Assembly (NCBI GenBank): GCA_050084515.1 | Contig: CM114271.1 | Coordinates: 13,454,001 to 13,518,000, forward strand | DNA from: Blasia pusilla | Taxonomy: Eukaryota; Marchantiophyta; Marchantiopsida; Blasiales | Length of the DNA: 64,000 nucleotides | Direction: 5' to 3' | Shown here: positions 1 through 13,200 of the stretch, piece after piece | Layout of the letters: every line of letters starts with the position of its first letter | How positions within the stretch are numbered: position 1 is the first letter of the stretch | Program-made: the position numbers and the translations under genes | The notes under the pieces: generated by a model | Told to the model about the DNA's origin: nothing | The model's input: the letters and a program-made list of their open reading frames with translations, nothing else | Databases searched by the model: none

Positions 1-1190
1 GTCTTTGCGAAGACTGGAACATCTTGGTGGAGTAGAGAAGACTAAAATATCTTTGTGAAGAAGAGAAGATTGTCAGCAGTTCCAAGAGGCACACCGTTAG
101 AGTAGTTAGGTTGGGAAGAGTTATGACGTTTCAGGAGAATTAGGAAAGGCACGACAGTTACTTTCAGTTGATTTCTTGGGATCATATGTAAAACACACTA
201 AATCATAGATTAGGAAGTTAGGGAGATCTAAAAAGATCTTTAGAGAGAAAGAAGCGCTTCACATCTCAAGAATATCTTGAGCTTGAACAAGTATTTAAAG
301 GTCCCTCATGTCTTTGATGGAAAAAATGCCTTCCCTTTCTTTATTTTGATGTGCGAATGTATGCATAATCTTATTGGGTCTGCAGAGAGAAGAAAGGTTT
401 GGTCTTGAATTCGATAGAGAAAGAATAAAAAATCACACAGATGTATGAAATTTGTTATACAGAAAAGTAACCCGCGCGGACACATTGAATTTTGATAGTA
501 AAATGAGCCATTGATTAACTATGTTCTCCTTGAGGTTCTTTGTTGTTTAATCGAGACTCAAATCATGAAATCATGAGATCCACTCAAGAAGATACTCTAA
601 GGGAAACAAAAAGATTTGGTATTGAGTGAAGTTGTTCTTGTTCTTTGTTTGATGCAAGGCCGAGGAAGTTCTTGAATTCCTCCCATTCATGAAAAACCTA
701 CCTCTCTTTTCAGGAAATTGTGATCTTCTTGGGGAAAAGACTATGTACTATTTGATCAAAAGATTGCAATTTCCATTCTCTTATATATTACATCCTTTGA
801 CCAAGTTGGGATCAAGTTATAGTTGCCAAGGAGCGACATCAACGTTGTTTTAGGTTATCCATCTTACAGACTAGATTGTCTTGGACTATTGAGGGATTTT
901 GGGTGTTAGATGTTTGTTGAAGAGTTTGGTTTGAGGGGATGTTGTGAGCATCATTGATGTATAAGAGTAGGGGGCATAGACTTGTATGGGATATTCATAG
1001 TGAGAATTATTCCCTATGCTGACTAGGGGATAGGTCAACATAGATTATTGTTGCACCACACTACTTGTTGTTGTGTCATGCAAATCCCATAGTGAGGGAG
1101 TGTAGGTTTGAGTGATATAAGCTTATAGTTTCAAGTGGCTAAGAGTTTAGTCATAAGGGTAATAGTGACTATGTGAGAGATGCACAAGTT
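1..1190. other. Unrecognised repeat-like sequence
   Basis: No open frame of note and no recognisable domain. Around 330-400 the sequence (a run reading TTTTGATGTGCGA, then TTGGGTCTGCAGAG) closely resembles 59,530-59,600, so part of this stretch belongs to a dispersed repeat family also present near the other end of the window. It is probably non-coding mobile DNA; I can say nothing firmer. Confidence 0.35.
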
Positions 1191-1194
1191 TCAC

Positions 1195-1790
<596 letters not shown>

Positions 1791-2705
1791 CCATGGAGAT
1801 CGAGACATTCTTGTAAGAGTGATACTTGATTAACGAATAGAAAATGAGAGATTCAGAGCTCTACAATACGAGAGCTTGCTGGTGTCTTGTTGTAGTGCAG
1901 GTTAGAGACCGTGTGCCCTATTTCAGTGGCTCAAGAGAGTGCTCACAAGAGCAAGAGCCTCTCAATTTTGATGTATCTTTGGAGTTTTTTCATACATAAG
2001 AGTGGTTCACGGAAGCACTACCCAAATTTTGGTAGGAGTTGAGTGTTGGGGCAGGTTGAATTGCTCTATGCTGGTGCTCTTGGGCATAGCATCTAGCCCT
2101 TTGGTATTTTTGCGAGAGGTTTGCAAATTTTTGTGGGAGAAATCAGTGTGGAATGGAAGTGCTACCAAAATTTTCATAGGAGAAGAGGCCGTGGGCTGCA
2201 CGACAGTCAATGCCAAGGTCAAATGGAGAAACCAATTTGACAATGTTGTAGATCGGGAAGTTGTGTAGGTTGTCAAAGAGGTGGTACACAGGTTCAATAA
2301 TCGAGCAAAAAATTGTCAGTGCTTTTGTGGGGTCGCCATAGCTATTGCATGAGGAAGGCGCAAATTTCAAAATTCTTGGTAAGTTTGTAGTTGAGGGAGA
2401 AAAATAAAAATATTATATCTCAAGGGATAAGACAAGGGACTAATTTATTTGAGGGTGTAAGTGAGAGGCAACATATTTTGGGATTGTTGATCCTAGAACT
2501 TAGGGATTAGTGGGGGGGGAACTCCCAATGTTGGGCAAATTTAGTACGAGGGGTAGTCAAGTTAGTAAAAACAGAACCTGGACCACTTGTCAAGGGGGTA
2601 GTTTAGTGGAAAAGAAATTTGGGGATGGTTGGTTGTGTCTCCAGTGTCCCCATCTTCACTGTTTCCAACACCTCCTCTGGGTCTAGTTGTGCGGCTATCA
2701 CGACG
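1791..2705. other. Intergenic, nothing recognised
   Basis: Low-identity, stop-rich sequence between the LTR relic and the CACTA-like element. I see no domain, tRNA or clear repeat boundary. Confidence 0.3.
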
Positions 2706-3591
2706 CACTAGAAGGAATAGTTTATTTAGACACTAGAGTATACAACTAATTATGGTTGTATATCACATCTTACAACTAATGACTAGACATACAACTAGAG
2801 AATTTCTAGTGTCAAAGGACTTGTCGTATTGGACATCTAGTTATAAAATGACACGTCAACAATCCTACCTGGAAATCTGGACATTGTTGACATGGATAAT
2901 TTGACACTAATAGTAAGCCTTGTCATTGATGATGTGGCATATGAAATGGCACGTGATGTGTGAATAAAAATTCTAGTGAGCTTAGTTCTGTATTAGTGGT
3001 ACGTTGGAAAATATTTTGCATTAAATTTAGTGGTAACTTAGTCTTATCTTCACATTTGTCATGATTTTACTCAATCTCTTTGGAATTTAGTTATTAGTAA
3101 CTCAGATTTTGCAGTTGTATTAAATGATACGTGGATCACTGCAGTAATATGGAATTTGGTTAATACTACCAATAGTTGTTGTTACAACTACGTATGGTGA
3201 AAATAATACTAGATTTAGTTGTATGGAGTATGGTTTGAGATTGTGTCAATTTCAATGGTAGGTCACTATAAGATGTTATTGATGAGATTATTATCCAATC
3301 AATGGAGAAGATGCTTTGTACTTTTGCAAGATTTCCAAACGAGAGGTACACAAAAGACACAAACATCAACTTGAATGGAAAGAAATAAAATGTCAACTCT
3401 GTTCATGAGATGTTAACTACCCTCAAAATTATCCTCTGGATAGAGTACCATACATACATTGGCAATAAGTTCTAACTTTTTGCTGATACATCAACAATTC
3501 TACAGTTTACAAGTAGGCTAAAGTAGTGTATAGTAAAAAGTAACCTTTTAAATATTCTCTTTGCATCTCTTCTATGACCATAACAACAAAA

Positions 3592-3924
3592 TCATGCATT
3601 TGGTGGAATAATTTTCTTCACAACTCTCTCAGGCCAAAGAACTGAAGTATTTAGTGCATGTTTCAGTTTTGTCTGTGGAGGGTTATTGTGAAGGTTTGGA
3701 TAAGGTAAATCCGCACCATCTTCATTCATAATGAGACATCCATCCACCTTGATCAGCCCCAAAGGGATCAAGTTAGCATGGAATTTATCTCGACTAGAAA
3801 TCCTTGATACCTTGCCTACTCCCACATGAAACCATCCTTTTCGCAATCCGCTTAAGAACACCTGGTCTCCTACCACCAACAACACATGGAAAAAATGAAT
3901 GAAAATGAATGAATGTATTACCAA
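3592..3924 (-). pseudogene. Relic of a CACTA-associated plant protein domain
   Basis: A 110-codon frame with a coherent stretch: GDQVFLSGLRKGWFHVGVGK, then a central part, then DLPYPNLHN and TSVLWPERVV. Runs of the form 'G.V... LPyP......aLg..v.WP..lv' are familiar to me from plant proteins linked to CACTA transposons (DUF8039-type C-terminal domain). That assignment is from memory of the pattern and was not searched. The frame lies in the CACTA-like element on the minus strand. Upstream coding exons were not recognised, and it is likely a dead fragment. Confidence 0.4.
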
Positions 3925-4891
3925 AGACTATCTAATCCACATGTAGTGTAACTTCTGAAATATGCTCACCTTTGTGAAGCTCCAACCATTCGCAGGAATG
4001 TTGGATGAAAATTTCAAAATTGAAAGAGAATCCGGAGTTCTACAAAGAGAAATAACATAAGAATCAAATTTCATATGAAACATATTTTTTTTAAATAAAC
4101 TAGGAAATAAAAAAAAATTTGATGCATCAGATCTGAAACCCTCAAGAATTAGAGGTGACTACATTGAAGACTTACTGTATTATTCTCCTTCCTATCTTGA
4201 ATAGACAATCGCTTCTGCTTGACTTTCGCTTCCTTGAGGAGAATTCATCTGCTGTTTTTCCTTCTCCTTAGAGAGTCCCGAGACCAACGACTGAGTTGTC
4301 TTGATTGTACTTGTAGTAGGCAAGGGCAGTATGCCAGTGGTTCTCTTATTTTCCCTCATTGTAGAAGGCTCAATCTCAATAGATTGAAGTGTAGTGGATG
4401 TTTTGGGGGCAACATGGACAACAGATGTGACATTCTTACATGAAAAGTCATGACTAGGGAATGCAACGTCAACACATGCAGGTTTAGAGGGGGATATCGT
4501 TTGTATTGAATGAAATGCTTTTCTACTACATGTAGAAGTCTCATCTTCATTCCTTTACACTCATTGCAAGGGCACCTAATCATTCCTTTATACTCATTGC
4601 AAGAGCTTGCTCAACTCCAAATTCAAACACAACTTCTTAACTATGTGTACATGGGGCGATGAAGTTCAGTATCTTCCCCAATATAGTTGGAGTCTTCCGT
4701 TGCATTTCATCAACACTCCTGACAAGGCTTGCAACTATGACTATGCTTGTAAGAATCCCACACCTCTTGGTCACTCTTGCCTTAGTCACTACCATATTCT
4801 GATTCTAAGGACTTTCATCTCCTCATCTGCGTGTATTCCATCACCCTTTCAATCATTAGGAAGGAGCATGTGTATGTAGTGGCGACTGGAC

Positions 4892-5078
<187 letters not shown>

Positions 5079-6628
5079 TGCCATAATTATCACCAACCAG
5101 TAGAAATTGCATATGAAACCCATCGGATCGCTCTTCGTTGTAAGAAACCCGAGGCGCTGAGTTCATCAATTTGTTTGTTCGTGTCCGTTTATCATGTCTA
5201 TCTACATGTGCAGTTCACAGATCGAGAGAAGAAGGAGAAACGGAAGAAAAGGGAGGAGTGCTTCCAATGGACAAGATCTACGGCATGCTTACGAGCATTT
5301 TTGCTTGAAACAAAGCCCGAAAGAGAGACGGATGGACCACAAAATCGTACTTGGAATGCATCAAACGGATCTAGCTTTCTACCGCGGTCACGAGCGGCGG
5401 CATCTGCTCCTCTCCTCTCCTCCCCTAGATCACTATTTTTCTTTCATAGTCTCGATGACTTTCTTGTCTCTCTGGCTTTCATTGCTCTCACCTTTTACAT
5501 TCACTCATTGTTGTCAACTAAATCCATGTCGTAAAGATAACAATCAATGGAGAGAGAAAGAGAGAGATAAAAAGTGCCCGACATCGAGGAGGAGGAAAAT
5601 GCAATGCAGCAAAATGATGGAGCAGAGTTGAGGAAGGAGTGATCTAGTCTCAGTTGTCGTGTTTGAAAGTGCAATGTACTCTAAGTTTGTAGTGTGGATA
5701 AATTTGAATCAACCCACAGCTCTGTAGGAATTCTCAAAGAGAATTGTGGACTTCAAATGAAAAGTTCTTGCAATTGAGAAATAGATACTAACCTCAACTC
5801 ATATGAAAACTCCTCTTGTTATCATCCAAGTCCAATACTATCATCGATCTCACAACTTCTCCAACTCACCTTGATTAGTGCAATCACTCCACTCTTCTTA
5901 TCATCTCGACAATCCACTGAAAGCAAGGAAGAGAAAGAGATGGCCTGAGAGATGGTTATGTACAAATTGTTGAAGTGAAATTGTGGAAGAGAAAGACAAA
6001 AGTGGTAACATTTGAGATAGTGATAACTCTCATTGTGTCCTCAGTTCTTAGACTTTGCAATCTCGCCCCTCCCACAATCTTGGCCCCTACTCAAACCCTG
6101 ATTTCCAACTAGTACAAAGGACTAGGGTTTTGGGAAAGGTACTCCCACGCGAACACCCAAGAGGTTCACATCTTCAAATCTTGTTCCTAAAAAAGAAAAA
6201 TCTCCCGCGAACCTAAAAACACCCTTTTATTTCTCCACCAATCATATCTAGCCATGTCATGTAACATTATCTAATACTAGACTAAACTTAGTAGATATAG
6301 TTTTATAAATTCTGCATCATTTATATAAAAATTACATTTTTTTATAATCTAAGAATCTTCCAAAATTTACAAGTGTCTATTATATGTTTATTTTTTAGTA
6401 TTTATTTTAAAACTAGTTGTAACTACATTTAGTTTTACCAACTAAAGTTAGTATCCATATATGACATGTCAATATTTGGAAATTATAAGATTAGTAATTA
6501 TCCAAATCAAAATTATTAAAGATAAAATAATAATGCCACATCATTAATATATAGCTCATCCTAGTTGTAAAATAAAACTAACATATGACACATCAACATT
6601 TGAAGTTTGACTAGTTGTATATTTAGTG

Positions 6629-7105
6629 CTTTGGGACCTAGTTGTAAATACGCAACTACCTTGTAATCACTATAATCCATCGACATTTAGCCCTGATGTA
6701 AAGATGGCGACTACGAGAACATTAGTTGCAATTGTAATAGGTAAGAAGTGGAGATTACATCACATGGACGTCAAGAATGCCTTCTTGAGTGGAGATGTTT
6801 ATAAGGAGGTTTCTATGACTCAACCACCAAGATATGAGCATTCACAATTTCGATTCCATGTATGCAGGTTATAAAAAGCTCTATACGAGCTCAAACAAGC
6901 TCCAAGATCTTGATATAGCAAGATTATATACGTCTTATAAGAGTTGGTATTTAGGGTATGTGATTATAACTCCTTATTATATGTCTTGAGAGGACAAGAT
7001 CATACGGTTATCATTGTGTTGTATGTTGATGACCTCTTGATTATTCGGAGTATTGAGGATATGGTACAAGAAGTCAAGCTAAAGTTATATGCAGAATTTG
7101 GCTGG
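6629..7105 (+). pseudogene. Ty1/copia reverse-transcriptase fragment
   Basis: The frame carries copia RT landmarks in order: a 'FSPDVKMATTRTLVAIV' stretch, HHMDVKNAFLSGD, QPPRYE, then after frame breaks SLLYVLRG and the catalytic YVDDLLII (about 7,021-7,045). The copia-type RT reads 'MDVKNAFL.G.L...V.M.QP', which this follows. There are in-frame stops and at least one frameshift, and no copia integrase or RNase H follows. The fragment ends at a sharp join to gypsy sequence near 7,100-7,110. Its start coincides with the right end of the CACTA-like element. Confidence 0.8.
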
Positions 7106-9300
7106 ATTGGATTTTTCCAGGTGTTATATCGATGATATCTTGGTCTTCAACACCACATTTGGGGAGCATGAGCAACACCTTGTGGAGATGTTTTGACGAT
7201 TGCAATTACATGGGCTGAAGTTACATCCAGACAAGTTCTTTTTGTACCAGATTGAGTACTTTGATCATACGATATACCCAAGTGGTCTTGGTGTTCAATC
7301 GAAAAAGGTAGATGCTATATCATATATCCTACGTCCTACACATGAGATTCGCAAATGTCTATCGGCGATACGTCAAGGGATTTAGTATAATTACAAAGCC
7401 GTTAACCTTGTTGACAAAGATGGATCATAAGTGGCAGTGGGAAATTGAGCAAGAGAAAGCATTTCCGACGCTCAAGGATAGGTTGACATCTGCGCCTATC
7501 TTGAGGAAATTTGACAAGGGGCGTCCTTTCCAACTGCACAGATATTGGAGTATGTTGGGTCTTAGAGCGGTGCTCACCCAACATGATGATGAGGATAGAG
7601 AGTTTTTAGTAGCTTATGCTAGCTACTCAAAAAATGATGTAGAGGAAAGGTATAGCTCATATGAAGCAGAATGTTTGGCTGCAGTATGGGTCATCGCACA
7701 TTCTAGGTGTTATTTTTTGCTAATCCCTTCACCCTCGTTGGTGATCATCAGCCATTGAAATGGTTGATGGAGTCATAAAAGCTTGCAGGGAAGCTTGCCA
7801 TATGGGCTCTGTTATTGCAAAAGTATGACTTCCAAGTGATACATCAATCTGGGGTAATCAACCAAGATGCAGATGGTTTGAGTCAAAATCCATGTCTTAG
7901 TCAACAAGATGCAAATGGAGCTCGTTAGCATGATGAGAGTGATCACTCTCATCATGCTATCAATCTCCTTGATAGTTCCTAGATGGCACGCTTGTACCTA
8001 TTTGGTTTTGCTGGCTATGGATAGCCATACAGCCTCCACTACTACATTAAGGTTGGATGAAGAGTCCCTAGATCTAGAGTCCGTTGAGAAGGTGACAGGT
8101 GCTTGAGATATCCATAAGGATGAGATAGTCTTGGAGTACTTGTGGATTGGTAACATAGCAAGCACAGTGGGTGCTAGAGAGCGGGATAGGATCATACAAT
8201 GAGCACGATGATTCAGAGGGGAGGAGACACATGTTTTGAGAGTTTGGGATAATGGTAGAGTGGGAGTGGAGCTTCATCCTTTGCAAAGAGCATGATTAGT
8301 GCAACATGCCCATAAGGAGTTAGGACATTTTGGAGTAAGGCAGACATACATGTTGCTCCAATAACAGTATTGGTGGTGAGGCATGCAAATGGGCGTCTTG
8401 TAATTTATCGCCACGTGCATGGTATGTGATCGGGTCTAAGCATCATTCTATTCTTCGACCATACAATTGCATCCACTACCAAACATGGATTTTGGCTATC
8501 GATCAAGTTTGGATTTTGTAGGACCTTAACCATTGAGGGAGCACCACAAATGATATGTGTTGGTGATGGTCAACCACTTCTCAAACTCATTCTCGAAGTG
8601 GATAGAGTTGGTTGCATTGCTCGACAAGGCAAGTAAGGGGGTGGCATAATCCTTCCTTGATCGAGTGCTAAGTTAATATGGTGGACTAGCACAAGTGTTG
8701 ACATACTAAGGCCCCAAGTTTCGAGGAGATTTTCAAGCCTTGTATGAACAGGCATTGATCAAACACTACACAACATCTGGAGATCATCCTAAATGAGATG
8801 ATCTAGCCGAGTGTGTTGTCCAAAAAGGGAAGAGAGGATTTTAGGGTGGAGACATTCCAGAGAGTCATGCATATGGCATTCGAGAATTTGGAAATTGCAC
8901 AACATCGGGACATGTTGAGATATGCTACTATTAAAGGAGGAGGCTATCGACCAATGATCTGGAGGTTCCATCAGGGAGACTATATCTACCTATAGCAAAT
9001 AGAACCGACGATCTTTGATGTGACACAAGGGCGCACCATTTTGAGAATGCATGACGTTTTGCCATTCGGAGTTCTTATGTCAGAAGGACTTGATGGTATG
9101 GTTTGGAAGGACCATGTGCATAATTATGCACCTTGCCACCTTCCCAAAATTGATGGTACACTCGAATCGAGCTTGGTAGTGATATCTACATGCTTGCGGT
9201 GTATGTTATGTACATGTGCTAGGGATGCATCCACAATGCTAATCTATGATGGTTGTTCGAGAGGATGGCATTTGGAAGGGGGCTGGTATTCAGGCACAAG
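7106..9300 (+). mobile_element. Gypsy element C: decayed pol 3' part with PHD relic
   Basis: Same family as elements A and B, truncated at its 5' side inside RT. In order: RT motif CYIDDILVF (about 7,120-7,145), the RT thumb/connection region (7,200-7,550), RNase H ('ECLAAVWVIAHSRCYF', about 7,670-7,715), the tether to integrase (7,740-8,330), the integrase core with many stops (8,400-8,850), then a C-terminal stretch ending in a PHD-finger relic (9,185-9,275: CMLC, then DGC.RGWH). The third zinc ligand has become Tyr. Several frameshifts and nonsense codons, many CAG to TAG or CGA to TGA in type. Non-functional. Confidence 0.85.
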
Positions 9301-10215
9301 AGAGTAAGAGAGGAGAGGAAGAGAGAAGAGTCTCTCTTAAAAAGAAAAGACCAAATACTTAACCTCTCTTCAAAACTTTCTACTATTTTTTAATTTTCTC
9401 CTCAACTTCAAATGCGAGAAATGTTAAGAAGAGATATTTGGTTGGACCAGATTGGGGCAAAAACAAGCCTCATTTTTTTCAGACCAAGATACAAAGTTGC
9501 AAATGTAAGCATGCTTCGGATATGCTAGAATCACTCTATGTGTAAGCAAGATCAGGGAGTGAAGGGTCTCAAAGTTTTTACTAATCTATCTGTGTAAGCC
9601 AGATTTATGGATCAAACAAGGAGATTATGATCACTCTTCTCAATCGATGGAAAGATTTTGGGCTCTTAATGCAAGACTCCTATCCTCATTCCCAACACTT
9701 AGTCAGAATTCAACAACCAGCCATGACAATCTAGGAGATTAAGGAACTCAGAGCCAGGAGAGGTGGTTTGCTGATAGTGCTTCCTGATAGTTTTTTTCGC
9801 AAATCAGAATGTTGCAAGGAATGGATACTAATGATGCACTTGAACTTGGAAGTAGAGGATAAACATAGAAGTAAAGAAATAGTGAGGATCTCGAGAATCT
9901 CAATTGCAATTGAGTCTTTTATTAGATCCATGGGATTTTGGCAAATATGGTTGGACATAGATGTCAGAAGTGAAGGAAGCCAATACGTTGAAGGAAACGA
10001 TTACTTGTTCTATGAGTGCGACAAATCATTTGAGATATTGTGAAACTAAAAAACCAAAGGAAATAGCCTGACCTACACATGAGGATATGACAGGAAACCC
10101 ACTGGTCCCATTCTGATGAGAGGCAAGAAATAAGAAAGACTTGGAGATTTGATAGGGAACACATTGGTTCAAATCAAAGATTAGAAAAATGATAGAGCGA
10201 CTCAAATCATCCGAC
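9301..10215. other. Intergenic, nothing recognised
   Basis: AT-rich sequence between element C and the hairpin-repeat zone. A 91-codon plus frame at 9,768-10,043 has a plausible composition but no domain I know and no clear splice context. I do not call it a gene. Confidence 0.3.
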
Positions 10216-10218
10216 CCT

Positions 10219-13200
10219 GCAACCAGTTGAAATCCTACATGTTCCATGATAGGATGTAAGCAAAAAGATATAAGGATAATTTCTTATCCAAATGATTCAT
10301 GTTAGGAAATATTTATCATGTAATGAAACCTACAAGCCGTTGGAATCTAACCGGTTGCAAGAGATGACATCATGAGGAAAAGTTTAGTTACACATAAAAC
10401 TCCCACGAGAATAAAATAATAATAGAAAAATTGACATCGCTTGCAACTTGTTGTAAGGCTTTTCTTTGTTTTTTTTTTATCTTGCAACCCGTCAAAATTT
10501 GACAGGTTGCAAGATAGTAGAACTAACCATAAGATGTTACCAGAGTCTGTCGAAAATGAAAACCTCATAAAACACATGGCCAGTCACACATGCAACCCGT
10601 CGGAATCCAACGGGTTGCGAGCCACTACAACCGAATAGTAGAGTCCATGAGAGCATACACACCACACCAAAAGAATAACAGAAAATCAAGTTTCAACCAA
10701 TGGGAATCCGACCAGTTGAAGGTTGCAGTCAACGTAGAAATCCAAAAAGTAAGAAGAGAATTTCAAGCAAACCGTCGGTTCTCGACGGTTTGCAATAGCA
10801 CAAAAGCCTCCACAATATTTTGGAATCGGATCGCTAAAATAACATCAAACCTTGAGAATAAACGAAATTTGGTGCAAAACATCGAATTCCTTTATTACAA
10901 ACCGTTTGCAAGTTGGATATTTATATTTGATTTCCTGAACAAGAAAAGCTAGTCTATGATCTCTTCAGCCTAACTCTTTCCAATTCCTCTACAAGGCAAT
11001 TCTCTAGGCTATTCAGTGGCTTCTCTGCACGATTGTAGATGGGGATTGAGAAACAAGGAGAATTTGAGAGCATTGTCCCCCTGGAAACCTGGTATCGGTC
11101 CCATGTGACCCGAGAAAAGTCCCAACGTCTGCCTCAACATATGATTTTGAATGCTCTGCAAAGGAACACCCGTCCATAATCAATATGTGCTCCTCTGCTT
11201 CAACCAGTACATTTCAACGCCAAAACGCTTGAAATCCAGGGCACCTACACTCACTCATCATCATCCGAGAGCTCTTCCAGAATCACCTGTGGCCTTGCCC
11301 TCTCGATTCTTGGAATCATTGGTAGTGATGATGGCGTAACAACCAATCGCTTTGTTGAAGGCTCATTAATCCGTGGAGGCAACTTGTAAACGCCCATCAA
11401 CCTCTCGTAATCCGCCTTTGCCTCCCGAAAAAGTGCAAACATGTTATTCTGAGACTCAAGGCAGAGAATATTTCTTCCACTCTACCAAGTAGCTCTAACA
11501 CTAACATGGAAAAGATCCACCAAATCTAGCACCAAGCCACTAGGCCTTGAGCACAGCTCCATGAGGGTCTGCATGAGCGTCGAGGATTTTTCCCTCCCTC
11601 CAAGCAGCGGCATTCCTTCCTCTAGGACAATTCCTGGGGGTGAATTGTAGAGGTTGTTGAGTGTGTAACCATCGAAGGCAGGATCAACAGGATCCTAGAT
11701 CTCAAAAACCTTGAATCTGTGCTCCAATCTAACCAAATAATACACGTAGGAGTATTTGATATGCGTAGAAGAAAGCAGAACAATCATGTGAGATTCAAGG
11801 AACAAGTAATACAAGAAATGATTTTCTTCCATTAGCAACCCAACGCGTTGCAAATGTAAGATGTCTAGGCATTGAATATCGAATGAGGATGGAATAAGCT
11901 AAACAAGAGCCCCTACAACCCCTCAGAATCCAACGGGTTGCTCACCACCTCCCAGAATAGGAGTGGATGTACAAACCATCGAGTTCTGATGGGTTGCACA
12001 ATCTCGATTTGGGTCTATGTGCAACCCGTCTGAATCTGACGGGTTGCACGGTCCGCATTTGGATCTGTGTGCAACCCGTTGGAATCCGACGGGTTGCAAA
12101 AAGTAGTGCACTCTGAAAAAATGTCAATTGCAACCCGTTGAAGTCCAACGGGTTGCAAGAAAATACACACCTACCTTTTCTACTTGCGAATGAATATTAG
12201 CAGGCAGATTTTGCGGACTTACCCGGAGCTAGTTTGTTGGCGATCTCAGCATGTAGTAATTCTTGACTACCCAAGACTATATTTTTTGCCACTTCAATAG
12301 TCTCTTCATGCATTGCAAGTTGAAGAGCTCATCTTCGTGCCTCCAGTGAGAACAAGGAAACATCCCTTGTCACTCATATACGCGTTGGAAAATAAGAAGA
12401 TCAATGCGATATGGTCGTATGTGAAAGGAGTGTTCCAATCCAAAATTGTGTCGTGTGGGTTATCGTCCCACAATCTGAATCCCAATGATAGATCTACGAT
12501 AAGGAGGTCAACTGCAACTTCCTCAGCTATCCCATTGACAGTCCATTGGGCATGGACGCTTTGGAGAAGCTTTCGACCTAAGACTGTGAGCTTCTCCAGG
12601 GCAAGGGTAGACTCCTAACTTGAGAATTTCTCCAATTCTTCCAACGATGAGGTCTAATGGAGCAGGATCATGATTTTTTATGCTGCGTCCCAATGCTTGC
12701 CCAAGGACATTGGAGTATATATTACATTTTTGTCCCCTTGGAGGAACCAGTGTCTCCCTCTTTCTCTTCTTGTGAGTAGGGTGCCTACTGGTTGGGGTCT
12801 CTGTGACCTCGGGGATTGTATTTCATGGCCTCCCTTTGCCATTCGTCACGCTTGGATGATCCTGCCTTGAATGGTCTCAGCCCCTTGCCCTTCGATTCTA
12901 ACCCTGCGCTGGACTTGTCTTTTGCTGTTACTGTCTTTGACAAAATCTCAGTCGTCTCAATCATTTGTGCCTTGGCATCTCCTTCAAAGTACTCCTCGGT
13001 CTTGAAGATGTTGGGGATGTCCTCCTCGCCAACAGCAAGCGCATTATATAAGTCTTGCATTGTTGGATCAGTTAGTTCTTCTGGGTCGTTGAAGTCCAAT
13101 CAGATTGGATAGTTCAGTGCTTCCCAAGGGCTCATGTCTAGAGCCATCTCCACGTCGTGCATGGAGAATCCATCCTCATTCGGAGAATCAGCCCATAATT

